5,950 nucleotides of DNA, from assembly GCA_964484045.1 (NCBI GenBank), contig CAZAEP010000167.1:1-5950 (forward strand). The letters run 5' to 3'. The stretch's first letter is position 1, and every line of letters begins with the position of its first letter. Both the position numbers and the translations under genes were made by a program. The DNA comes from J134 sp964484045 (lineage in GTDB: Bacteria; Pseudomonadota; Alphaproteobacteria; Sphingomonadales; Rhodothalassiaceae). Below are positions 1 through 4,791 of the stretch, piece after piece. The notes beneath the pieces were generated by a model. It was given only the letters and a program-made list of their open reading frames with translations. It was not told the origin of the DNA and did no database searches.

Positions 1-460
1 TGATGACGGCGCGCGACAGCCCCTCGTCCATGGTGAAGCGCAGGCGCGACCAGTCGGCCGAGGCGCCGAGGCGCTTGAGCTGATGGATGATCCTGTCGCC
101 GGACTGCTCCTTCCATCGCCAGACGCGCTCGAGAAACGCCTCGCGCCCCATCTGCCGGCGATCAAGCCCCTCCGCGGCGAGCTGACGCTCGACCACCATC
201 TGCGTCGCGATCCCGGCATGATCGGTGCCCGGCTGCCACAGCACGTCCTTGCCGCGCAGCCGCTCGAAGCGGACGAGAATATCCTGCAGCGTGTTGTTGA
301 GCGCATGGCCGACATGCAGCGAACCGGTAACGTTCGGCGGCGGGATGACGATCGAATAGGGTTCGGCATCGGGGCGTCGGCCGGCCTTGAAGGCGCCGGA
401 TTTCTCCCAGCGCGGATACCATTTCTCTTCGATCTGCGTCGGGTCGTAATGCTTGTCCAT
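1..460 (-). CDS. valS: Valine--tRNA ligase, N-terminal 153 codons (partial, runs off left edge)
   Basis: Class I aminoacyl-tRNA synthetase that charges tRNA-Val in the cytoplasm. The minus-strand reading frame from the ATG at 460 is open to the window edge. It begins MDKHYDPTQIEEKWYPRWEK, the usual ValS opening, and contains PPPNVTGSLHVGHAL, in which HVGH (residues 49-52) is the class I HIGH-type ATP-binding signature. WQPGTDHAGIATQ (around residues 84-96) is also typical of ValS. The KMSKS loop, editing domain and C-terminal coiled coil lie outside the window. The start fits the family N-terminus, but there is no ordinary Shine-Dalgarno sequence just upstream: the mRNA there reads ACCUCCUU, the opposite sense. 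The nearest upstream gene on its strand is popZ, almost 2 kb away, because two oppositely oriented genes lie between them. Its expression must therefore rely on a promoter in 461-676 or on long read-through. Confidence 0.97.
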   Translation of the reverse strand, partial: MDKHYDPTQIEEKWYPRWEKSGAFKAGRRPDAEPYSIVIPPPNVTGSLHVGHALNNTLQDILVRFERLRGKDVLWQPGTDHAGIATQMVVERQLAAEGLDRRQMGREAFLERVWRWKEQSGDRIIHQLKRLGASADWSRLRFTMDEGLSRAVI

Positions 461-534
461 AAGGAGGTCTTCGTCGCTTCCTGATCAGGTCGAGGGCCCA
501 CTGTAAGGGCGGGGCGGGCAAAGAGGAAGGCGAT

Positions 535-563
535 CACATCGCCAGAATGCGTCCTGCCGTCAA
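535..563 (-). promoter_or_regulatory. Weak candidate promoter for valS
   Basis: On the minus strand TTGACG (563 to 558) is a good -35 match. It is followed after 17 nt by GATGTG (540 to 535), a poor -10. It would give a leader of roughly 65-70 nt before the valS ATG at 460. It is listed because valS needs a promoter in this spacer and this is the best -35 match I saw; the -10 is unconvincing. Confidence 0.22.
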
Positions 564-597
564 GCCTTCCCGCAAATGCGCCCGCGTGCTTTTCCAT

Positions 598-627
598 TAT
601 TCGAGAATGCTTCAGTATTTTTACAAT
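598..627 (+). promoter_or_regulatory. Candidate promoter of the two-gene plus-strand module
   Basis: TACAAT at 622-627 matches the sigma-70 -10 consensus in five of six positions and lies in the only strongly AT-rich patch of the region. No good -35 is visible at 16-18 nt upstream (TATTCG/ATTCGA/TTCGAG around 598-605). The promoter may be activator-dependent or read by another sigma factor. The short inverted repeat ATTC-GA-GAAT at 599-608 occupies the -35 position and could be a regulator site. The leader to the ATG at 677 would be about 43 nt. Confidence 0.33.
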
Positions 628-663
628 ATATGGTAGTGAGTTGGGCGCTGACTCACAGCCGCT

Positions 664-671
664 GGGGGAGG
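664..671 (+). promoter_or_regulatory. Ribosome-binding site that fixes the start at 677
   Basis: GGGGGAGG ends five nucleotides before ATG 677. The alternative in-frame TTG at 641 has no such site, so 677 is preferred as the start of the membrane-protein gene. Confidence 0.75.
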
Positions 672-676
672 ATCCG
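668..676 (+). repeat. 9-bp direct repeat, left copy (GAGGATCCG)
   Basis: GAGGATCCG lies directly before the start codon of the first module gene. An identical copy at 2413-2421 overlaps the stop codon of the second. The two copies bracket the plus-strand module almost exactly. The left copy also forms part of the ribosome-binding region, which gives a functional reason for its GAGG part. A junction trace is inference. Confidence 0.5.
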
Positions 677-1540
677 ATGGAACAGATTCCCGTCCCGCCG
701 GAGTTCTGGCACAATCTTGCGTTCTTTTCCGTGTTTTTCCTGTTACTCGTCAGTGTCCTGCCATTCTTTGGCACGCGCCTGCTGGCCGCCTGTCCCGAGC
801 TTCAGGAAAAGGGCCTGAGCTTTACCGACAAGCTTCTCATATTCCTGCTCTACGTCATCGCGGCGATTCTCACGGTCCTGGCGCTGGTGTTCGTCAAGAT
901 CGCGATCGTACTTGCGGTTCTTGCGGCATTCTTCACGCTGCTCGCCACCTTCTGGTGGCTGTTCGAGCACATGATCTGGCCGTGGGAGGAGCGATTCTGG
1001 AGGATTTTCTTCGACCATCCATGGCTCGCCTTTCTTCTGGGCCTCTTGTGGGTCATTCCGATCGCGCTTCTCGTCGCCATCCTGGCATTCGGGATAACCG
1101 CCACCGGGACACTGGCGCTCATCGGCCTGATCATCGCCCTGTGGTGGCTCGTCTTCGTCTGGCGCTGCGGCTGGATCACCTGGTTCGAGCTACGGGTGAA
1201 ACGCATCTGGCAATGGATCGAACGCAGTTACCTGAAGGCCCGGACCGTCACCCGGAAACTCATCCGGAAGGTCCAGCGCTGGGTCAGGCAGCGGCGCCAG
1301 GAATGGCGCACGATCCGGCGCCGGCGCTGCGCGAGCTGGCGATGGTGGTTGCGCTGGATCTGTACCGGCTTCACCTATGTGATGGAAACCATTCTGGTGA
1401 TCGTCGAGATCGTGGTTCTCCTCGTCATCACGCTGGTGTTCCTGGTCATCATTACGATCTGGGTCCTGATCACGCTGGTCGTCATCACCGTGCTCTATAT
1501 CCTGGTGGGAATCGTCAGGACCGTGTTCCTTTGCTGGTAA
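677..1540 (+). CDS. Multi-pass membrane protein with basic Arg/Trp-rich loop, function unknown
   Basis: A 287-residue protein I do not recognise. Start ATG 677 is chosen over TTG 641 because a GGGGGAGG site precedes it. Hydrophobic spans are visible at about residues 14-33, 52-73, 75-97, 115-138 and 140-162. Residues 173-227 form a very basic segment with 17 Arg, 4 Lys, 8 Trp and only two acidic residues. By the positive-inside rule this should be cytoplasmic and possibly contacts nucleic acid or lipid head groups. Residues about 235-284 are almost all Ile, Val, Leu and Thr, enough for two further spans, with a single acidic residue, E244. There is no cleavable signal peptide, catalytic motif, ATP-binding motif or known transporter signature that I can see. 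The Tat lipoprotein gene follows in the same direction after 127 bp, so a functional pair is plausible. Codon use and GC content look like the neighbours. It could be a transporter, an immunity-type membrane protein or a structural partner; I cannot choose from sequence alone. Confidence 0.8.
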   Translation: MEQIPVPPEFWHNLAFFSVFFLLLVSVLPFFGTRLLAACPELQEKGLSFTDKLLIFLLYVIAAILTVLALVFVKIAIVLAVLAAFFTLLATFWWLFEHMIWPWEERFWRIFFDHPWLAFLLGLLWVIPIALLVAILAFGITATGTLALIGLIIALWWLVFVWRCGWITWFELRVKRIWQWIERSYLKARTVTRKLIRKVQRWVRQRRQEWRTIRRRRCASWRWWLRWICTGFTYVMETILVIVEIVVLLVITLVFLVIITIWVLITLVVITVLYILVGIVRTVFLCW

Positions 1541-1548
1541 AGGGCGGT

Positions 1549-1572
1549 GCCGGATGCGGAGCGGCATCCGGC
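1549..1572 (+). terminator. Perfect 9-bp hairpin just after the membrane-protein gene
   Basis: GCCGGATGC (1549-1557) and GCATCCGGC (1564-1572) are exact reverse complements around a 6-nt loop, starting 9 nt after the TAA at 1538-1540. The following bases, TCGTCGCTTTC, hold only a broken T run. It may be a weak or partial terminator, or an mRNA 3'-end stabiliser that sets different levels for the two module genes. No other feature is evident in the 127-bp gap apart from the ribosome site of the next gene. Confidence 0.5.
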
Positions 1573-1667
1573 TCGTCGCTTTCGACATGCATCGGCTCCG
1601 CTTCACGAAACCAGAGCGGCCAAGCCGGCCACAGAACCGGTCCGCGCCCACGTCCTGGAGATTGAAA

Positions 1668-2414
1668 ATGGTCCAACCAACCGACTTTGGTTCCTCTTCT
1701 CTTCCGACGGACGAGCGTCGCGCCTTCCTGCGCGGAAGTGTCGGCATGGCCGGCCTGCTCGGGCTCGGCGCCCTTCTCGCGGCCTGCGATCAGGGCGAGC
1801 AGGGAAAAGCGCCCGCGCCGGAACCGGGCCCCGAGAAGCCTGTGCTCCCGCCGACTCTCGAAGAAACCCGGCCACTCGAGCCGGGGCTCTCGACCCGGGT
1901 CCGGGAATCGAAGGAGTTCGCGCGTTTCGCCCCGGCCTTCGCCAAGCTTGACGCAGCGCCCGATCTCGAGCATGCGGTGGAGGCGGTCTACAGCGGCCTG
2001 CCGGCGGCAGCGACGGGCTCACGAACCGTCATCGTACCGCTCGTCGGCCCGGGCGGCGAGAAGATGCCGCAAGTCTGGATGATGACGCTCAACGGGACCG
2101 GGCGCGAAGGCAGCGAGATCATTCAGGTCCTGCCGGAAAACCGCTTCCGCTTCCTTATCGACCCGGACCTCGCGACCGGCTTCGAGCTCGTTTATGACGC
2201 ATCCAGCGGACTTGTCGGACTGGTCCTCATTGGCCAGATCTCGCCCTATTTGCAGTGCGTATTCGCGCTGATCGCACTTATGATCGGAGTCAATCCCGGC
2301 ACAATTGAAGCCTGCGCCACCCTGTGCAGCGCCGGCGGCATCACCAATCCGGGCTGTCTCGCCTGCATCGGTGCGGCAGCGGGTGTGGCGCTGGCCGCTT
2401 GGTGGGCCTGCTGA
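1668..2414 (+). CDS. Tat-signal lipoprotein with six-cysteine hydrophobic C-terminal domain
   Basis: A 248-residue exported protein. ATG 1668 is chosen because GGAG (1657-1660) lies 7 nt upstream and because it gives a proper signal. DERRAFLRG (residues 15-23) is a twin-arginine motif, followed by a Gly/Leu/Ala h-region and a LLAAC lipobox with Cys40 as the lipidated residue. Asp41 at +2 would retain the lipoprotein in the inner membrane if the enterobacterial Lol rule applies. Residues 43-72 are a Pro/Glu-rich linker. About 75-185 look like a mixed alpha/beta domain (TVIVPLV, VWMMTL, RFRFLIDP, FELVYDASSG). The C-terminus, about 182-248, is hydrophobic and Gly/Ala-rich with Cys at 197, 216, 220, 230, 233 and the last residue, 248. 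This arrangement recalls halocin-C8-like peptide domains, whose founding member is, as I remember, also Tat-exported; that is resemblance from memory, not a search. It could instead be a disulfide-stabilised membrane-associated domain. The membrane-protein gene upstream is the likely partner. Confidence 0.82.
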   Translation: MVQPTDFGSSSLPTDERRAFLRGSVGMAGLLGLGALLAACDQGEQGKAPAPEPGPEKPVLPPTLEETRPLEPGLSTRVRESKEFARFAPAFAKLDAAPDLEHAVEAVYSGLPAAATGSRTVIVPLVGPGGEKMPQVWMMTLNGTGREGSEIIQVLPENRFRFLIDPDLATGFELVYDASSGLVGLVLIGQISPYLQCVFALIALMIGVNPGTIEACATLCSAGGITNPGCLACIGAAAGVALAAWWAC

Positions 2415-2421
2415 GGATCCG
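2413..2421 (+). repeat. 9-bp direct repeat, right copy (GAGGATCCG)
   Basis: Identical to 668-676. It begins inside the TGA stop (2412-2414) of the lipoprotein gene. The match does not extend on either side. Together the copies delimit the plus-strand module. Confidence 0.5.
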
Positions 2422-2470
2422 GCGGTGGCAGAGGCGTGAGCGGCGTGCTCAGGGCCGACGGCCACCGCCG
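2420..2470. terminator. Nested inverted repeat between convergent genes, possible bidirectional terminator
   Basis: CGGCGGTGGC (2420-2429) and GCCACCGCCG (2461-2470) are a perfect 10-bp inverted repeat. Inside the 31-nt spacer a smaller hairpin pairs TGAGC (2437-2441) with GCTCA (2447-2451). The structure fills the 34-bp gap between the stop codons of the lipoprotein gene and popZ and extends into the last popZ codons. No T run follows on either strand, so it is not a classical intrinsic terminator. Its placement between converging genes makes a role in ending transcription plausible. Confidence 0.38.
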
Positions 2471-3030
2471 CGACGCGCCGCAATGCGCGCAACCTCGCGC
2501 TCGACCATGTCCTCGACGATGCGCGGAAGATTCTCGTCGAGCCAGGTGCGCAGCATCGGTTTGAGCATCTCGCGCACCAGACCTTCGAGCGTGTTGCCGG
2601 CGCCTTCGTAACCACCGACGAGCATCGCCGAGAGCTCCGCAAAGGAGGCGCCGGCCTTGAGCTCCGTCTCCGGCGATACCAGCGCGTCATCGTCTTCCGG
2701 CAAGTCGGACGTGTCCGCGCTTTCGGGTTCCGGTTCCTCTTCGGGCGCCGATGCCTCTTCCGGCTCGGCTTCGGGCTCCGGTTCAGGCTCGGGCTCCGGT
2801 TCAGGTTCGGGCTCCGGTTCAGGTTCGGGCTCCGGCTCTTCAGCCCGCTCGGTAAGCTCGAGCACGTCCTCTTCCATTTCGCCGGAAGCGGCGTCATCGG
2901 CCGCCGGCTCGGGGCTCGCCTCCTCTTCGGACGCGGACTCCTCGTCCGCATCTTCGGAGATGATGCGGCGGATGGAGGCAAGAATCTCCTCCATCGTCGG
3001 TTCTTTTTCCGCAGCCTCGGTCATTGCCAT
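2449..3030 (-). CDS. popZ: PopZ-like polar organising protein (DUF2497 family)
   Basis: A 193-residue acidic protein. In Caulobacter, PopZ self-assembles into a matrix at the cell pole, anchors the chromosome origin through ParB and recruits cell-cycle factors. Three family parts are visible. An N-terminal helix EPTMEEILASIRRIISED (about residues 10-27) is the partner-binding region. A long disordered acidic linker (28-125) includes eleven consecutive Pro-Glu pairs at 66-87. A C-terminal assembly domain (about 129-187) contains LEGLVREMLKPMLRTWLDEN and LPRIVEDMVEREVARIA. The basic tail RRGGGRRP closes the protein. ATG 3030 is used; ATG 3024, two codons later, is equally possible, as neither has a clear Shine-Dalgarno. 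It lies 91 bp downstream of tolC on the same strand. valS is normally its next neighbour, but here the plus-strand module intervenes. The linker length varies between species, and repeat expansion explains part of it here. Confidence 0.93.
   Translation of the reverse strand: MAMTEAAEKEPTMEEILASIRRIISEDADEESASEEEASPEPAADDAASGEMEEDVLELTERAEEPEPEPEPEPEPEPEPEPEPEPEAEPEEASAPEEEPEPESADTSDLPEDDDALVSPETELKAGASFAELSAMLVGGYEGAGNTLEGLVREMLKPMLRTWLDENLPRIVEDMVEREVARIAARRGGGRRP
2770..2835 (-). repeat. 18-bp tandem repeat coding for Pro-Glu pairs in popZ
   Basis: Plus-strand units TTCGGGCTCCGGTTCAGG at 2770-2787, 2788-2805 (first base C instead of T) and 2806-2823, then a 12-bp partial unit to 2835. Because 18 is a multiple of three, copy changes add or remove three Pro-Glu pairs without a frameshift. 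The near identity of the units shows recent duplication rather than codon-by-codon selection. Confidence 0.92.
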
Positions 3031-3095
3031 GCCACTTGTGCTTCGCGGGAACAGCGCCCCGGCCTCCCCGATCTAGCCGCACAATCCCCTTCAGG

Positions 3096-3103
3096 ATGGT
3101 TAA
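3096..3103 (-). promoter_or_regulatory. TTAACCAT motif upstream of popZ (possible CtrA half-site)
   Basis: The 91-bp tolC-popZ gap contains TTAACCAT on the minus strand (3103 to 3096), about 65 nt before the popZ start. TTAACCAT-type half-sites are known targets of the cell-cycle regulator CtrA in alphaproteobacteria. A consensus -35, TTGACA (3125 to 3120), overlaps the tolC stop, but no good -10 follows at 17 nt (TAACCA). popZ may therefore have its own regulated promoter within this gap; a single half-site is weak evidence. Confidence 0.33.
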
Positions 3104-3121
3104 CGGCGGGAAAAATATCTG

Positions 3122-4567
3122 TCAATCCGAGCCTTTCTCCGGCACCAGCTCGGGCCCCGGCGTGCCCCAGCCGATGAGCTTGTACTTGACCTTCCTGAAA
3201 TATCCTGTCGGGTCGTAGACTTCGACCGGCAATCCCAGCGCCACCGCGTTCAGCCTCCCGATGGCCTGCAACAGGGCGAAGGCGGCGACATATTCATCGC
3301 GGCGGGCGGTGACCAGCGAAACCTGGGAATCGAGAAGCACCTGCTCGGTCTGCAGCACATCGAGCACGGTGCGCGCGCCGACGGTCGATTCCTGACGCGC
3401 GCCGTCAACCGCGATTTCATTCGCCCGCACCTGTGCCTGCGAGGATTCGATGCGCGCCTGCGCCGCCCGGTAATTCTCCCAGGCGACCCGCACATCGCGC
3501 ATCACCTGCCGTTCGGCGGCCATGATCTGGAGCATCCGCTGGCTGCGGATCTGCTTCTGCCGCCGCACTTCCGAATATTCGGCTCCCGATTGGTACAGCG
3601 GCACGGACACGGTGACGCCAAGTTGCGTGCCGCGAAAGAAATTGGTGGCACCGACAAAGCCGAACTGTAGCGGGTCGAAAGTCAGGGACGGCCGGTTGCC
3701 GCGATTGTAGCGATAAAAGCCGCTGAGGGTGGGCAGAATGGCGCCCTTGGCCTCGGCGACGCTGAAGCGCGCCGCGCGCTCATCGAAACGGGCCGCGACA
3801 ACGGCCGGGTTCTCGTCGAGCGCGATCTCCACAGCTTCGTCCTCGCTTTCCGGCAAGGGCGGTGGCGGCGGGTCGCTCTCGAGTGTTCCCGGAAAATTGC
3901 CGATCACCCGCCGATAGGCGGCGCGGCTCGTCGCCAGCGTCGCCTCGGCCTGGATGCGCTGGGACTCGGCGCCGGCAAGCGCCGCCTGGGCCTGCGCCAC
4001 ATCGGTGCGCGTGACCTCCCCAACGCGGAAGCGGTCCTGGGTGGCTTCGAGTTGACGCTGGAGCACTTTCACATTGTTTTCATTGAGACGCAGGACGGCC
4101 TCGTCGCGCAGCACGTCCATATAGGCGTTGACGGCATCGAAAAGCACGTTCTGCTCGGTGAGAAGCAGGTTCGCGCGCCCGGATTCGACCGCCGCCCTGG
4201 CGCCCTTGTAAGCGTTGAAATTGCGGAAGCCGCGGAAAAGATCGATATCCCCGGTGAGCGATGTCGTCTGGTTCGACCCGCTGAAGACATTGTCGTTGAC
4301 GAAGGTTCCGTCGGTCAGGCGCAGGGTCTTCGACTTGTTCTTGGAATAGAACTTCTGGTATTGGCCCGACAGGCGCGGCATCCATCCCGCAATCGCCTGC
4401 GGCACCCGTTCGTCGATTGAACGCTGGAAGGCCCGGGCCGCCAGAAGATCGGGATTCGTCTCATAAGCCAGCGACATGGCTTCCTTGAGCGTCTCCGCCC
4501 TCGCCATGCCGCCCGTCAGGATGACGGCACAAAGCGCCGCAAGCGATACCGGTGCAAGCTTTTTCAT
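3122..4567 (-). CDS. tolC: TolC-family outer membrane efflux/secretion channel
   Basis: A 481-residue outer-membrane channel that would join inner-membrane pumps or type I secretion systems to the cell surface. ATG 4567 is chosen because AAAGGAGG (4585 to 4578) precedes it and because it opens a clean signal peptide, MKKLAPVSLAALCAVILTGG then MARA, cut after Ala24. The frame is open further upstream to 4738, but that extension has no signal character. Two outer-membrane efflux repeats follow, about 25-225 and 245-440, separated by a proline run at 233-237. The helical hairpin landmark FRVGEVTRTDVAQAQAAL (180-197) has its repeat counterpart at 394-411 (STVGARTVLDVLQTEQVL), which is the internal duplication typical of TolC. 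DIDLFRGFRN (107-116) and VSVPLYQSGA (320-329) mark the strand-to-helix regions. About 40 polar residues follow the second repeat. The upstream neighbour is pcm and the downstream neighbour is popZ. No pump or fusion-protein gene is nearby, so its partners must be encoded elsewhere. Confidence 0.94.
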   Translation of the reverse strand: MKKLAPVSLAALCAVILTGGMARAETLKEAMSLAYETNPDLLAARAFQRSIDERVPQAIAGWMPRLSGQYQKFYSKNKSKTLRLTDGTFVNDNVFSGSNQTTSLTGDIDLFRGFRNFNAYKGARAAVESGRANLLLTEQNVLFDAVNAYMDVLRDEAVLRLNENNVKVLQRQLEATQDRFRVGEVTRTDVAQAQAALAGAESQRIQAEATLATSRAAYRRVIGNFPGTLESDPPPPPLPESEDEAVEIALDENPAVVAARFDERAARFSVAEAKGAILPTLSGFYRYNRGNRPSLTFDPLQFGFVGATNFFRGTQLGVTVSVPLYQSGAEYSEVRRQKQIRSQRMLQIMAAERQVMRDVRVAWENYRAAQARIESSQAQVRANEIAVDGARQESTVGARTVLDVLQTEQVLLDSQVSLVTARRDEYVAAFALLQAIGRLNAVALGLPVEVYDPTGYFRKVKYKLIGWGTPGPELVPEKGSD

Positions 4568-4577
4568 CCGTATCGGT

Positions 4578-4585
4578 CCTCCTTT
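4578..4585 (-). promoter_or_regulatory. Strong ribosome-binding site of tolC
   Basis: AAAGGAGG on the minus strand, ten nucleotides before ATG 4567. It decides the tolC start against the longer upstream open frame. Confidence 0.8.
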
Positions 4586-4587
4586 GC

Positions 4588-4605
4588 GCCCATGATACCA
4601 TGGGC
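4588..4605 (-). promoter_or_regulatory. Hairpin in the tolC leader, two bases upstream of the ribosome site
   Basis: In mRNA sense, GCCCATG-GTAT-CATGGGC is a perfect 7-bp stem with a 4-nt loop, ending two nucleotides before AAAGGAGG. It could modulate ribosome access or mRNA stability. As DNA it is a palindrome of operator size and could bind a dimeric repressor downstream of the promoter. Confidence 0.45.
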
Positions 4606-4708
4606 TTGTCCTCGCTGCCTCTTTCGGGGTCTTGTGCCCCGCACGAGATTCGGTTTCCGGGCGACTGCCGGGCTGCCGCGCGGCACGCAGACAGGCCGCG
4701 CCGCGGAG

Positions 4709-4738
4709 ACTATATCGGGAAGACATATCCGGCCACAA
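4709..4738 (-). promoter_or_regulatory. Candidate tolC promoter
   Basis: Minus strand TTGTGG (4738 to 4733), 18 nt, TATAGT (4714 to 4709). The -10 matches five of six positions and the -35 four of six. It lies in the 224-bp pcm-tolC gap, which is long enough to suggest independent transcription, and leaves a leader of about 135 nt that carries the hairpin at 4588-4605. The remainder of this gap shows no gene. Confidence 0.45.
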
Positions 4739-4791
4739 GAGCGCTGTTCGCGAGCCATCCCTTTCGGCGTGCTGCCGGGCTCACACAACTT

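Larger units (their letters stand above)
461..676. other. Divergent spacer between valS and the plus-strand module
   Basis: This 216-bp non-coding stretch must carry promoters for valS (leftward) and for the membrane-protein gene (rightward). Its left half is GC-rich. Its right part, about 589-634, is clearly AT-rich compared with the rest of the window, as expected of a promoter. A short inverted repeat ATTC-GA-GAAT sits at 599-608. I see no gene, RNA gene or intrinsic terminator here. Open frames crossing it have neither ribosome sites nor plausible protein composition. Confidence 0.6.

Noticed and set aside
461..468. AAGGAGGT as a plus-strand ribosome site
   Set aside because: No start codon follows at a useful distance on the plus strand.
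641..676. TTG start 12 codons upstream for the membrane protein
   Set aside because: No ribosome site before it, whereas GGGGGAGG precedes ATG 677.
955..1665. Plus-strand open frame of 236 codons
   Set aside because: A frame-shifted shadow of the membrane-protein gene, rich in His, Arg and Gly. The true frame has transmembrane periodicity and a ribosome site.
1554..1667. ATG 1554 as start of the lipoprotein gene
   Set aside because: It lies inside the hairpin at 1549-1572, lacks a ribosome site, and would bury the Tat signal 38 residues into the protein. ATG 1668 fits all criteria.
668..2421. Insertion sequence or transposon
   Set aside because: No transposase or integrase frame and no terminal inverted repeats. 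Only the short direct repeats are present, and these are reported separately.
2770..2835. CRISPR-like array
   Set aside because: The units are directly adjacent with no spacers and are translated as Pro-Glu repeats.
2019..2981. Open frame of 320 codons on the minus strand
   Set aside because: It overlaps popZ in another frame and runs antisense through the lipoprotein gene. Its Ser/Arg/Pro-rich composition comes from the frame-shifted Pro-Glu repeat.
3111..3153. Intrinsic terminator after tolC (CCGAGC/GCTCGG stem with a T5 run)
   Set aside because: The 6-bp stem has a 15-nt loop, lies within the tolC coding end, and is separated from the T run by 11 nt, so it is too weak to call.
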